Notes: generated from the sequence alone by a model not told the origin. A DNA stretch of 64,000 bases from Triops longicaudatus (GCA_022885665.1 JAGQDJ010000055.1:496001-560000), one strand, 5' to 3'; shown: positions 23,451 to 38,270, numbered from the stretch's first letter. Numbers and translations: made by a program.

Positions 23451-24975
23451 CTAGTTTCGAATAAAAAAGGGCATTGCAGTCGCGAGTTTTCTCTTTGGCT
23501 TTCCGGGAGAAGAAATTCAACGTTATTAAATCCACTCGTGCAGCAATAGATAGTCTAATAATGTCCTTCGTAAAAAAAAGTATAAAAAGGAAAAGAGAGT
23601 TCTTCCACGTGAAGAGGTGGACCAAATTGATTAGTACAGTAATTACCGGATAAAACTAATTAGATCGAATAGTTGCTAACGTTAATTAGATGACACATAG
23701 GATATACTATTTGAGACCCTCTGCAGTCCACACTCTGTTTTGCTTCTAATGAGAGCTGATGAACCTCTTTTATGGGTCTGATCAAAGACGCAGACCCCTT
23801 TCCTTAACTGCTAATTGAGTACTATGCTGCAAATTGATACTAGCCTAAAAAGATACGGCTTTCCGCGGGTTGTTTTTGTCCTGTTATTAAGTTTTTGCTT
23901 CCGGTGTGAGTTTTGTGTTTTTCGGAGCAATGGCATTCAGAAATCTCCCGAGCATGTTTTATCAGTAAGATTAGGGGTTTTGAATATTCCAACTTGGGTT
24001 AAGTTGGGAGTTCAAGGTTAATGAGAACGTGGAGGTGAACTTTGCTCAAATGTTGGAACTCCGGAAGGTAAGTGTCGTTACTGGAGGTGAATTATCGAAA
24101 TTTAGTCATCCGTTCTACTTATTTTTGCACAAAATATTTGTCAGGCTATATCATCTCATCTCGGTAAGCGACGCATCAATTTCAGCAATAATGGACTTTC
24201 AACATGCACACAATGAAAACCTGCCGTCTTTCAATCAATTCAAGTCTCACATTCTTACTCCGCTGTGAAAAAAGCACCGTTTACAGGTATGACGAGGCTT
24301 TTTGTGGAGAAAATAGATTCACACGGTACCAACACGGCAGATCAATCTTAACTCTGCCAGCAACGTGTGCCTCATTCGTTACAATTTACGAGCCGTCAAC
24401 CTCAATTCTTTTCTCTCTAGGTTGTGAAGCACTATTATATAAAAAAGTAGAAAAATATAATTTCGTGATATGCACTCTTATTTGATTAATGGTTTTTGCC
24501 ATTGCTTTTAGCCATGCTTGAGAGGCCATTTTGGCGAGTGGTTGTCATTGTAACTTTTAGGAGCGTTTGTGCATTTTGTGTCGCATTTCTGTGTATTGTA
24601 TACATTGGAGGATTTCAAACACCATTATTTTGCGGATTTATCTCCTTCGCACCACACAGAAACGCAGAATGATAAACGCGCTGTTGTAATTTATTGATAC
24701 CATCCCACGGGAGTCGTAGAAAGTCCTACGGTGTATACGACGTTACAAACTTAACGGTTAACTCCATAAAACATGTTCGAAAGAAAAATAAAAGTTTATA
24801 ATTCTTGAAAGATAGACGCCTTTTCCTCAGAACGTGAAAGCTCAAAGCTTTTAAGCTCTGCAAAAGTAATATACTTATAGCTACCGCTGCGTGACCCTGT
24901 TTTAGAGCTTGCTTGTGGCGCTGTAGTGTTTTGAGGGAGGCCATACTGGTACTAGATAAATATATCTGTGGACTA

Positions 24976-25272
24976 GTCGACTCGAGCCGATTGGATTAAT
25001 TACATAGAGTAATATAGAGAGAAAGATTACTGTGTAAAGAGCCATTACAAGAAAATCTGAAAGAAAGCAGCTATACCTGTTGTTCATTGGCTGAAAGATC
25101 AGGTGCACCTATGCCACTCGCTGTTTAGTTGTAAGATAAACGCTTGGGGCCGTGTGTTTATCTCGTCTGGTACAGCTCTTTTCTCCTTCATCTTTTCTTG
25201 TAACAGCCCTTTATATAATACCCTTTCTCCTTACATTACTCTATGAAAATAATCAAATCGGCTTGGGTCGAC
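24976..25272. repeat. Large imperfect inverted repeat
   Basis: The left arm (about 24976-25079) and right arm (about 25167-25272) are reverse complements at roughly 75% by eye, sharing blocks such as CATAGAGTAAT and TTACAAGAAAA, with an 86-bp spacer. It may be a diverged foldback MITE or an inverted pair of a short element. No target-site duplication is evident. Confidence 0.55.
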
Positions 25273-27149
25273 TCGAACCGTTATCACCCCTACTGCGCAG
25301 CGTGACCGGTGAGTGTAAGTTGGACGAGTTCGCGTTAGTGGCTTTGGCAGAGGACACCTTAAAGATCCGGTTCCGGGAAGTTCTCGTATAGAGTGACTTC
25401 GAGGGTCAATGTGAGTGATGTTTGCTGCCCGATAACAATAGTCATAGAGCTCCTTTTCTGATCCTATGCTCCAGTTTAAGCTGGGGGACAATAAAGGAGG
25501 TTAGCTATACTTTACTGTAGATTCTGTGATCAGCCGTTTCCATTGAATAGTACATGACGTCTTTCTAACGCTCTAAGATATGCTCCAGTATTTACTTTTC
25601 ATATTTTACCCCAGTAGAGATGCCCCATCCCTCCTGTCCATTTATTACTTTTTTTACGAGTATTGTACATAAGATCCTTGGAACCATTCTAGCAGACTTT
25701 CTTGGCAGAATGTTTATTTTTCACGCTTTGCGTTTTCTTAGGATGACCAAATATACTTGAGGCCAAAACGGAAAATTTCAGTCTTGAAAACAGGACATTT
25801 AAAAAATAGTGAGCTTACTAAGTTTTTAAAAAAACTAACCACTACGGTAAAGAGCAAAGTTCACGCCGACGAAAGAAATTTTAAAAAAATACTAACCACG
25901 AAAATAAGTATTTGTGTTGTCGGCATACCAGGCAAAGATTTTTGTTTCCAAATAAATTTTTGCAGTAACTTCTTTCAATATGTTGCTATGCAAGTCAGGC
26001 TTATTATCAGGTAAGGAAACAAAGTTAATTACCTTGCCCTGAACACCACAGTTAGTGAAAACCTACGTACTGTACGACAGAGGAAAGTTACCTTTCTTTT
26101 TTGAGGCATCAACGCTTGTCAATAGTTATGCTTTTAGTTCCTTTCAGGTCGTTTATTACTTCGCCCCAGCACGTACGGAGACAGAACTATAATCATTATT
26201 GTTTCTTACTTCGTAAGTGTGGACGAAAATTCTGTCGCATATTTGTTTTTAATCAATGATGATAAGCAGACATTAACGCAAAAGCTCTGGCGGCCATACG
26301 TCACAGTATGATACGCCAAAGGAGCGTAACTTACGGCAAGTTTCTCAGCAGTGGCGGTATTTCAATGTTCGGACAGAAGGTACAAGCCCATATATTTTTT
26401 TCTATAGGGTGTAAACCCAAAAATTTTCTATTAGATCACTGTTACTTTTATATAAAATATATTTCGATAATCTATTTTTGACAATCTTTCAAGTCTTTTC
26501 CTGACCCCTCCCCACAAATGCTACCACTGTTTGTTACTTTCAGTATCATGCTGCCTTACTATGAACGAAGTGCGGTTTTCAAGAGAAGCAACGTCTGACT
26601 AGCCCCAAGGTTATTTAAAAGGTTAGGTCGTCGTGGTCACAAGCGTTTGAATCTCCAGTGTCTACGTCGTTTGATTACAGCTAATCAGCGTGAAGGGCCA
26701 CAAAAGCCATTGTCAGTCATAGTAAATGTTATATTCTGACTGGAAATTTGACTTTATCACAAACAAATCTACGACTTACATTTGCACTTTTCGTTGAATT
26801 TGATACATTTTATAAACTCGCACTCTTCGACATGTATTTTCCATGTACTAACAATGAAATTCCGTGTAGCGAAAAGCGCTGTTGGTTAGAAACGTTCGAA
26901 ACGTTAAAAATGAGAAAAACGCAGGTGTCGCCGACACAATCACGCTAACGGCAACAGGGAACTCAACACGAAGTCGAGCTTAAACTAACACTACTGTATT
27001 AAACAAACACTACACAAAAACACTAATTACTACAGTTTACTAACACTATTCTCGACAATGATTAATTGTCTATCGTCCGTAATCTTTCTCGGCAGTAAGC
27101 GAACGAACTTGTGAAGTTCTAGCGAATTGCCCACTGCTTTCGAACAAAA

Positions 27150-27279
27150 GAAATCACTTGCGAACGAAACGGACTCGCTTGTGAACGAACGAAATCACTT
27201 GCGAACGAACGAAATCGCTTGTGAACGAACAAAATCACTTGCGAACGAACGAGCTAAGAACTCACTTGCGAACGAACGA
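27150..27279. repeat. 20-bp minisatellite
   Basis: About six copies of a 20-bp unit (AAATCACTTGCGAACGAACG). Middle units alternate between CACTTGCG and CGCTTGTG, suggesting a 40-bp higher-order period. One unit has a 7-bp insertion. An open frame runs through it only because the unit lacks stops. Confidence 0.85.
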
Positions 27280-30200
27280 AGAAGCAAGGAGAACTTAGGA
27301 GACCTCAAGAAGAGCTCTTAGACGACTAAAGAAGAACTCTTAGGGACTCGCGAACCTGTTGTGGTCTTTTATAGTAGGAGAAGGGACATTGTAAAAGCAG
27401 AAAGAACAAAAACAGATTAGAACCCGGATCCCCGACAAATTGACTTAATGACCTGCCTTACGTATGACAGTTTCGCGAAAGCAATAAGAGAAAGGGAAAA
27501 TCTACAGTTTAGGTCACTTAAGGCATAAACAAATGGGGAAAGGCACAAGTCATTTCAAATGTATGCAAAAAAAAGAACTTTCCGTGCTTCAGCACGGAAC
27601 AGTAGGAAATAAATATGCGAGTGTAATCAATAAAAGAAGGGCAGACCGCATGCCTCACAAGATACGATTTTGCTTGGAAACGTGTTTCCACTGAGTTAAA
27701 ATTCGTTATTTCTTAGATCGGCTGTTGTGACCCGTAAGCTAATAAAATTGAAGAAAATGACAGGAAAGGTAATTGAAGGAAATAAAAAGTAAATAAAGTC
27801 TTCAAACTTTACGAATATGACGAACGTTTGTTTAACAAGAAATAGTAGAACCACACATCATCTGTCAAGGAGGAGTGCATAACATGTGATATCTGTTCTC
27901 ATTAGCAAAGTCCGTTCGAAAATGCGCGCATTCCAATTATGTCACACTTAAGCGCCATCTACGTTTCCCGCCACGGGACAGTCTACCTTTTAAATAACCT
28001 TGAGCTAGCCCAGCGAAAGGCGCCATCGCTACTCGGAGTAGAAAATAGTATTCCAGAGGTCTCAGAGGGTAGAAAAACTTCGTAATTTTCTTGTTTCCGC
28101 AACGCAAACAAAAGAATCCCTTTCGTATAAGGAAAGTATGATATTAGACTTTATTTCTTCCTCCTATAGTATTTGTTCTTTCCCATGAAAATGAATACAG
28201 AGTTCTGTAGAACGAACCACTACAAATCACTAGAATATTGCTTACATTGCAGTTCTGAATCATGCAAATGTACATAAAAAGCGTCTAACATAAACCTGGA
28301 GATTCGTTGTTATGTTTGGTTTTTCGAATGCCTGTACTTCATCAGTCATAGTTTCCTTCCTTATTATTGCACCATAATTGTCCCTAGTCTGCTATGCTAC
28401 ATTATAAGGGGAATAGGAGAATTTAGCGTGTGTCATATAACGTGCTCAAGTGCGTATTTCTGCTCAGGGGAGTGGATACTAGAGGAAGTGACTTGAAGAG
28501 TCATGATGAGGTTATTATTACTGCTTCCGGTATTCCTTTCCTATTCGCCCACTCTAACAAAAGCTAATTCTTTTTGTTTCCACAGAGGCAAAGGTTTTGA
28601 TATGCACATAAAAGCTTTTATGTTCCTAAAGCTGAGAAGCTTTTGTGGAGTGGAGCAGAAATTACTGCTTCGATGGCTAAGTATCTTAAGGGAACCGGAA
28701 TTAGGATGTCTACTTCCCACCGAGTCTTGAAGGTCGAGCTTGTTTAGCTACACCAGCGGGCGGCACCGCGAACTGAAGCGACGTGCCGGGAAGACATCGG
28801 GTCGCGTCCCGTGGAGCGACCAACTATGTAGCAAAAGCCATGCTGGCCTGCTCGGTTCCTGTGCAGCACAAACAAACCCAGCAAGTTTGTAATCGCACAG
28901 CGTGGAGTGAGCTACACATAACCATCCACCGTACTGTATGCATCGATGGAAGTAATGTCAGTTGTTCACTTAACATAGTTCTGCTTTATAAAATGATGAA
29001 ATATTCCTTTTTTGTATGCCAAGTGAGTCTTTGCATCTTGAAGTATAACAGAACATCCCCTAAGACTCGCACTTAGCTTTTTTCCGTCTCGTTTCTTTTT
29101 CTCTTGAGCACATGCTTATATACAATACAAAAGGAAAAGTCGACCAATTCAGAATGAAAAGAACGTACAAAAATCAATAAATAATGTCTCTCTCCTGATC
29201 GGTAGGTGTAAAAAAGAATGGAAACTGGACAAGTTGGCCATCAGAGAAAAATGGCTTGCGGGAGAAACTGTTGGAAATATGACCTTCAGTTTGTCTCCTT
29301 TTCAGTACACTATGACAGGCCCCTTTTACTATGGCTGAGTTTGCATACTCGGAATATTTGAAATGGCTTTTTATGCTGCTGGTATAAAAGAATGTAAATA
29401 GCACAGCTAAGACTGATATCACGGGCAGGGAAGTTAAAGAGGCTTGATTTCCCCGTTGGGCCAGCCGTATCTGGCATGTAGTCACGGAATGCGGTAGCTG
29501 GGTAATACGATGAAAGACGCTAATTGCTCGTTTACGATTTTCGAGCTGTACCAGCAATGGTAATTGACCACACAAAGAGAGCGCTGGGGGAAAAAATAAA
29601 GCTTAAAGCGCATTTGTCTCCTCCGTGAAAAAAAAAATCCTAATCACATTCTAATTACATTACAGGATTTACGCTTTATGTTAAAGAGCAACATGAATGC
29701 GTTTTTCAATTTTCAAATCTGTGGAAGCAAATTTTTGTCTTTATTTTATACTTGGACTCTTATTAGAACTTTTGCGATTTAGATGTAAAAGTGAAGGAAA
29801 GTAACCTTACACAAGTAATGGCCGTAGAGATTGTGACACCTCTAGCAGTTAACTTAGCCTCAGGGCAGTTTTATGCATAGATGGTGCGGATCAACCGTGA
29901 ACCACAAAAACAAAAAGAAAATACATGCAAATATGAGTTATTCAATACTCACGTTTATAACGTAGCAGGTATCCACTTTTCAGCTGCTTCGTCATCTCTG
30001 CAAGAAATAAAAGAAAAAACTTTGTTAATTCGTGCTTTCTATCAGAAATGCTTAACAAAGGCCCATTCTTTTTTCAAAAAGCTAAATGAGAGATCGGATT
30101 TCCTTTTACAGTAATGAAGTGAAAAACAAACTAAGGACGCTCGTCTTTCCCTAATTAATTCGTGCCGATGGGGCTGTGTGGTACTTCGCGATACGCATAA

Positions 30201-31065
30201 GCGATTTAGGTAAGCGAGGCCCATATTTCTTGTTCTTCTTCGACAGACAGACGTAAGATAAAGTAAAAGAACCTAGTGAGGAGCGCACGTTCTTTTTTCT
30301 TGTTCAGGCAGCGAAAAATGAGCTGGAGAGAGAGTTTTTTGCAAGCTCAAGCATCGGCTGCCCCCGTTTCCCGTGTATGCTACTGCTGTCTTCTGTAGAG
30401 ATCTGTTTTATCGCACCCATCAAACGTTTATGAGCTTGCCTTATTGATTTTTTTCACCAAAACACAAAAAAATACTGCTTTTCGCCCTTGAATCGGGACT
30501 GTATATATTGCGAAAACTTGGTGGATGTACACTCTCGGAAATGCAAACCTTAATTAGCGCATCCCTTCCCTATTTTCGAGTTAAAGTGGCACTGGACTCG
30601 GCCTTAACATTCTCGGGTCGGCAATTCCGTCGCAGGCGTCCATTATTCGCTACATTCTACACAAAATCATACACGAGGCATGATAATAGCGACTACAAAA
30701 TACGCTTCTCCAACTGTAATAATTCGTTTGCAAAGGAAACATTCTACGACTCTTACCGTGAATCGCAGGTCGACATTTAGGTAATTCAACAACGAAATAA
30801 AAGAGAATAATAAAAAAACAACGATTTGCGGGAATCTCCGTAAATAATAAAATCTCCAAAATTATGGCGCGAAAAGCAATCATCATTACACTTTTTCTTG
30901 AACTGGTCTTCCTCATAACCCCCAGAAGAGTAAACATTTGCATTAATAATTTTTACTGTCTGGTGTGCGTGGGAGAAATTTGGAATCGTGCACATGGTTT
31001 AAAATGGGCCAGTCGATCGTCATTCTTTTTGTTTTTCCTGTTTATGAGATTTGTTATACCACAAT

Positions 31066-31346
<281 letters not shown>

Positions 31347-34300
31347 TTTCCAAAAAAATGTTAGGATATTTTCTTTAGTAATAGGAAGAAACCAAGGCTG
31401 GAAAGAGAGAGGCCTTTTTATTTCCCTTCTTGGAAACCTTTACAAATTCTTGTTAAGGGGAAATTCTCCAGATGGGTATTACTTGCCTATAGTGCTGGCA
31501 AGCTGTTTCCACTAAAACTCGTCGTAGCACATACAAAACCAAGAACGAATGGATAGCCATTACTTGCGACTGCTATTGCTACTAGGCACGTACCTCTGTT
31601 CACCCACAGTATTGCTTTTCCTTTCCGTCACACCCTCCGTTTTTCCACGCTTTTTCTCACGTTTAAGGTGAGCACAGAACCGTAAACAAACCACTGTTTA
31701 AAGCAACTATAAGTGTATTCTGAACTAAAAGTGTATACTCTGAACGAGATTAGTACAGTAAAATAAAACCTCCTGAGAAGGACTGCTATTCCTTCATTTC
31801 TTCCGGCTAGAGGCTACGCACGAGTTAAAACAAAATAGAAGAATTCCCCATGCATGCAATTAAACCGAGACAAATGGGGTATTCTTACTCGTACTTCTTC
31901 CCAGAAATGATTGAAATATTCCTACGAGACTAGTGTACGCAAACCATCATCCGAACTTTTTTTCGGGTGATGAGATTCATTGTTGGCTTGACTCCGTATC
32001 CCTCTCCCCTAGTCTGTTACCAGCCTACTGATCGACTGGTATCTGTACTGGAACCAATAAAAATCAATACAAAAACTACACGCGAGCCTTTTGTGGTTGA
32101 GTTTGTGTCAATAAATGGAGAAAAAAGTTATGCTTCATGTTTTCTAGACGGGTACTTGCAAATTCTGGCATACCTGCATTATACTGTGCTCCAAAAATAC
32201 ATAATACTCCATTCGTTTTGTATCAACAGCACTAATTAAGACTGTTTGGGGCTTACTAACGTTGTCTGTGGTACCTTTCCAAGACACAAGGTAATTAGCA
32301 AAACAGCATGCGAATTCCCTTTAGTCAGAACAATGTAACTTCCTGGCAACAATGAATGTTGATATCCAAAGTAATTGTAAGAGTTCATTTCCTCTCACTA
32401 TGAGCTTAAGGTAATGGTACGTCATGCGTGCAAGTTAACGCACAAGCTGTATTGTTCTGTTCGTTACTAGGGAGATTATCTCAAATTGACTTTGACCGAT
32501 GGTCGCATCAAACGGTCCCGAGCAACGAGTTGGCAAGTAAGAAGGTAAGCTACTTCTGGTCGCAGACAGAGATGTTTAATGTTTCGGTTTTCTAGCCCAG
32601 ACCCTGCATTTCGAAAGATGCTCAAATTAATTTGCAAACGGTCCTCGATTTAACGGATTGTTAGGATTAGGTTTAAAATAAATACATTTTTGTTGAACTG
32701 ATCCTTGAATTGATTATGGACTGTCAACATTAAAGTACAAACGTTTTCTACTGCTTGTGTAATGCAGAAATTTTTGCCCTCCGAAATCACCCTCTTGGAT
32801 GACGTTATGATGCCCATAGACGATCTACTGTTCGATGTTTCTATCTGAGGATGCATATTTTAAGGAGTAGGGATTGTAAATTTATCCATTGGGCCATAGA
32901 ATTCCGATTTTTATTTAACCACAATAGAAAGTTTTTGAATTGACACTTCCTCGTTGCACTCATTTTCGAACCTTGAAGTCCCGGCACACTTTCTGTTCCT
33001 AATTATCCATTGTTTCAAGAGTAAATATCCCATTGTTATGCAGTTTATTTTTATACAATTTTCTCTTTATAAAGTTTAGAAGAATTGACATCGGCACTTA
33101 TTTCCCGCGAAACAGTGCTGTGAGTTCACCAAATCCATGACGACTATTTCAACTTGCCCAATTGGCGCCACAGAATCTGTTCGGTGTATGAATCATGGTA
33201 TCGATACCGAAGACACCTCGACTAGTGGACTACAATCTCAAGTGCGGATTCTTGACTACAGTTTCCACCATGTTTGCAGAAAAACTCGCGTTCACATTTA
33301 GGTAATTGACCACAGTTTACTTTATCGAACTAGAAACACTTTGAGTAACCTAGCAGTTTGAACTCTAAGGTTGACAAAGCAAACATAACTTTAACGAAAG
33401 CTATTTTATTCTCACACACAATTTTACTAAATACCGTGGTTCTCACTGTGTAATAAAAGCGACCGTTTTACCCTCGATACCATGGTCACACAAAGTGAAT
33501 TTGGGTTTGCTTCTCCGGAAACTTCGTGCGAAAATATTGATAGTATGGACTCTCGAACACCGCTCGTTTTCCAAGACTTACCTGAGATTACCAGTGTACT
33601 GAGAACAAGTTCAAATGATTGAAACTCAGAGGGCAAGTTCTGCGTAAAGTTGTAAAAGTTAAAATCGTAGTACGAATGTCAGCTCTGGTATTCAATGGAC
33701 CGTGTCCTTAGTCTATTGCTCAACTTTTTGTACATTCAATCTTTGGCTCACATGGTTAATACATCACGTGTGAGATCGCTTTCGGTGCCTTGAGTACGAA
33801 ACGTTCGAAAGTAGAAAAGGTCCAAACTCCGACAAACGCTTTTTAGCTCTATTACATATTGTTAGCTTGTCTCGGCTCCTTCTGTTTTCTTGAGTAGACG
33901 ATAACTTTAGAATTCAATCCCAATACTTTCCATTTTTTCTCTTTTTCGATATGGGACGTCCCTCTCCACTGGGAATCTGCTATTTCGATGCGGGGACAAG
34001 CTCCGTTCTTGTTCCAGTCATCTGTTTCTATTTTGTTTATGGTCGTAAATGCCCCCGACATGACACGACAAGACTGGAGGCCTCAAGAACACAAAGCTTT
34101 TGCTCTTGATGAGGTTCGCTGAAAGTGCTGCAGCAATCTCGCTGGTTGCTTGTCAGTACTTTTGTGTGTGAAAAGGATGGATGAGGATGACTCGCGGGCA
34201 AGAAAGAGTTTGTGCTCTTTTGCTACCCTGCCTTTCGACAGTAAGGTTTGGTACTACAGCAACGGTTCTGAACATAACCGTAACACCTTTAAGATTCTTC

Positions 34301-35054
34301 ACTGTACCCCAAAGGGCAGAGTCTCAAATGATTCAGTCTAGCTTATAATAGTGTTAAATTGGTTCTCTCTCTTCTTTTTTCTCCCTTCCCGGCTTCTTCC
34401 TTTATTGGAAAGAGAGAGGAAGAGCAAAAGATAGAAGAGACGAAGTTCCTAAGCACAAAGTGGGTCTCAATAAAATGGATTCTGTACACTAAAAGAGCCA
34501 GAAGGAAACAACAAAAGCTTTAGGAGAAAATTGAAAAGTGGCTTTGAAGCCCAAAGTTGCACTCGTATAATGTATTGGAGCAAGGAGAGAAGGTTCACGA
34601 AACGTGTTGATGTTAAAAAGAGTATCGTTCATCATTACCATGCTGTCGAGTCTTGCCATTCCTTCAATTAGCAACGAAGAAAGCGATGGCAGGTACAGTA
34701 CTTCAGTTGCCCGGTGACGTGAGTCCCACATGTTTAACACTCGCGAACCGATCGATGGACGGCAATCAGATGAGAGACAGAACTACCTCACCAGCAGCAC
34801 TTTTGTCAATAGCAAACCACCCAACTCCCTTCAAACCACCTACTTTAGATTCCAAAAATCAAACTGCTATGGCCAAAACTGCTTGAGTAGATAGTGATCA
34901 ATAGTCAATCCTATTTAGCATACTCCGTACATTTCCGTCTCCTTCCATGCTCATGTTAACCAACTTACGTTCGGTACCTTCTCCCCAACTTCAATTACCT
35001 TACTTTTTGCCCCTTGGGTATACCCCGACTTTTTGACCCTTGTTCACTCTACAC

Positions 35055-35244
35055 CAGTGGTGCCCAACCTTTTTTCGCCCGAGGGCCACGCGCGACATGA
35101 TATAAAATCTCGCGGGCCTGAATGTTCCGGTTTCGCCAGAATCATGCCGACGTTAAAAATGAAATTATGGAGTGATATACATGGGCGGTATATATGAGCG
35201 GGCCGCATGAGGCACCTTCGCGGGCCGTAGGTTGGGCACCACTG
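35055..35244. mobile_element. hAT-type MITE with 8-bp target duplication
   Basis: 190 bp. The terminal inverted repeats are CAGTGGTGCCCAACC at the left and its reverse complement at the right. CTCTACAC is directly duplicated on both sides (35047-35054 and 35245-35252). TIR start CAGTG and 8-bp TSD are diagnostic of the hAT superfamily. There is no transposase. The perfect TSD suggests a fairly recent insertion. Confidence 0.93.
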
Positions 35245-36422
35245 CTCTACACTATTTGATTCCAAGCAATGAAACCTTTCACACTAGGCTTATAGACGAA
35301 TCACCCGTTAAGCCACAATAGGGCTTATTCGAAAATAGGGTTGCCAGCACCCCTATACCCCATAAGGTTTCACCACCAATGAAATATGTTAACTTATTAT
35401 TGCAAGCATAGACAACTACAAACTGTAAAAAAAAAAACTGCAAGTCCCACCTTCTCTCGAACCAAAATTCTGGGCACTGTCCTGGTTCCCAAGGTTGGGT
35501 ATTGTCTGAGTATATTATGTGATGCATTGCACATTCATACAGAGTTTTTTTCTTTACTTTTTTGCCCCAGATCGCCAAGAAACACAGTTTTGCTGTCGGA
35601 CGTATGACAAGTGACCTAGCGAATTTACAGCACTGTGCGGACGCTTCTCTTCCCTCAATTTTTCACGTCATATACACGCAAAACTCGAAATGAAAGTAGT
35701 AAGTTGAACTAGTGTTCTGGTTATCAAATGAGGTACTGTACACTCTTAGAAGGCGGAAAACAATACCAAACGTCTACGAAAACTAGAGGCTCTTCAAAAT
35801 GTATGAGATGCTGGGTATACAGTGTGGACTTAATTGTACGAGGATTTGTCCGTGTGTTCTGCCATAAGGAAATTAGCCGCTTGCCATTATTTAAAAAGTA
35901 ATGGGCTGAAAATATCTTAAAGAAAACTCGCATTTGTACTCCCCATTAATATTACATAATTCTAGCGCAGATTTGTTCAAAAAGTTGCGTGATTTTGTCC
36001 AAATGCTTAATGAAAGCAAGAAAAGGTAACGTTGTACGGGTATGGCATTTTTTTTCTTGGCGTCCGCCATTTGCTTCTGTGTTTGTCTGTGAATTAGTCG
36101 AGCAGTTAAAATTCTGAAATTGTGGGAATGTGCAGCGTCGCCAAGTCGTGCTCGCCAGCGTGTTTTTCGTTTTCAAAATGTCTAAGTCCGAAGCGTATTA
36201 AATTACTACTGTGGAGTTAAAAAAAAATCTCGTGCAAAATCAGTGCTGTTAATGTGCAGCGAATCTTTGAACGGTTTATTCTTTAGCTTACCATCTACAC
36301 AAAAGTTATTTTTACTTAATTTTATATGCGTATTTTGACTCGTTTCGTATAAAAAAAATCAACAGATTCAGTTTTTATTAATTTTATCATGCACACTTTG
36401 CGCTTATTCGGTGAAACTGTCC

Positions 36423-36669
36423 CAGTGTGGACTTCGTCGTATTTACCGAAGGCGTGCGTACACGGTGTGATTTTTTCCGTGACTTCATTCCGGCAACTCG
36501 CCTTAAGGCAAACTCTAGCGAACAAAAAATAAATAAATAAGAAAAAAAGCTTGTAGGGCGGAGGAAGCGATGGGGAAATATCACGATTGGCTGTAAGGCA
36601 AGTTGTCGGAATGAAGTCACGGAAAAAGTTCAGAGTGTACGAACGCTTAAGTGTCAGATTTTTTCACTG
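36423..36669. repeat. Inverted repeat, possible foldback MITE
   Basis: Arms at about 36451-36510 and 36590-36646 are reverse complements, sharing TTTTTCCGTGACTTCATTCC. The surrounding sequence begins CAGTG at 36423 and ends CACTG at 36669, which may be element termini, but outside the central arms the ends diverge and no clear target duplication is seen. Confidence 0.5.
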
Positions 36670-38270
36670 CCGAAACGGTTTGTTGTTCGTTAGATGTGAC
36701 TTCTGTACAGTTTTCTGATGTGTCAGCTCTCCTGTTGCTTCTACGCATTGACAAGTGTGCATACAAACGGCAACTTCTCCGTCAGCGAACTTACCGGCAC
36801 ATAGGGAGTCCAATTTTAGAATTAGCCCAATAACCTTGGTGGACTAAGGGGTAAAGGGTAAACCAATATGGTGAAGAGTATAATGATACAATTATATTTC
36901 TATAGTTTTAAGCGACATTTAATTTCCGGATATTGGTGTAACTCAAAAATTTTTACCCTGGACTGAGGTTATACAGAAAGAGTTAGCATAGTTTAAACAG
37001 AAAATGAAGAGTAACTGAGTACTCGAAATGAAAAGTAAACAAGAAATTTGTCTAGCGAAATTCGTGACGAAGGAAACGCAAACGATGTTTCTCCTTTCTT
37101 AAACCCTTAGCTTTTCTGACAAGTTCTCATACATGTAAAAGGTGGTGCAAAGAGCTTTCGTTGCTTTTGTGTCCTGTTTGAGGGTGAGGGATGTAGGGGA
37201 CTAAAAACGATCCTTGAAAAACACACTTGACGGAGACCAGTTCGTGCAGAATTCGCGATGTTCGAGTGTAGCAAGTTCCTAGTCTACGAAGACGGTGCTG
37301 TTGCAACTTCGACAACGTGGCAACTTGAAAGAAACTTTCATAGACCCAATTTTGTACAGGTTGTTTGTCTTTCATCCTCGCCTACTTTTTCCTCAAGTAG
37401 TCATTTTTCTTATCAGCGAGCAACCTTCAGTGCCAGCGCTGTCGAATTGGAATATGCAAATGAAGATTTATTTTTGCTTCGCTGTGCCGTGACTCGACCG
37501 TTAGAGAGACAGTTCAGCAGCCTCTTTTACAAAACCTCTCTTCACGGCCTTTAGAACTTGTAAATTAGGCAGATAAATGAAATAAGCTGTCACATTTTAA
37601 CCATTTCTACAACCTTTTTTTATTCCAAAGCAATTCCCTTATTCCTTCAATGAAAAGCGTCTATGTAATACGTACTAAACTGAAACTCTTCATTGACAAA
37701 AGCATAGCTTCCTGAAAAATGCATCCCTTTTTTACATATTTCGTTTCGTAATTTCTGCCTCATTTTGCAATAGCGTACGATCTTTCAAACACAGTGGTAC
37801 CCCGCTTAACGAACGCATTGCATAACGAACAACTTGTACAACGAACTCGCACGCGGGCAAAAAAATGACTCACAACGAATTCGGCCTCCTGCAACGGACC
37901 GCTTGGGGTGCGCAAAAATGTAAAAAAAAAAAATGGTCAGATTAAAAAGAATTGGTGCTAAAAAGGCCCCATAGAAGTCTGGCAATCAGTAGAACAACGA
38001 CATATGTTCTGAGATGGACGATCACATACCCTATGCCTTACGCAGCCGTAAAAAAAATTATTTACGAAATGGGAAGATATTCAAGCTCAGGCAAAAAAGT
38101 GTCATCTAAGTCAAGTAGAAACGGACAGATGCTCAGATTTATATGATAAGATTTTAATAGTAGACAATTTTTACTTTTGGTTTGTTGAGTTTTTTTGCAT
38201 TTGCTAATATTTCAGATATTTATGTTGAATAAAGCTATATTTCATTGTATAAGATTTCAAATATTTGAAA

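Noticed and set aside
27127..27321. Open frame and regular short repeats resembling a CRISPR array
   Set aside because: Units are directly adjacent with no unique spacers; it is a minisatellite in a eukaryotic genome.
28740..28900. GC-richer patch, possible SINE head
   Set aside because: No A/B box pair, tail or target duplication could be defined.
37795..37960. Sequence beginning CAGTGGTACCCCGCTTAACG, similar to pogo/Tigger ends
   Set aside because: Only one end seen; no matching inverted end or TA duplication could be located, so no element is called.
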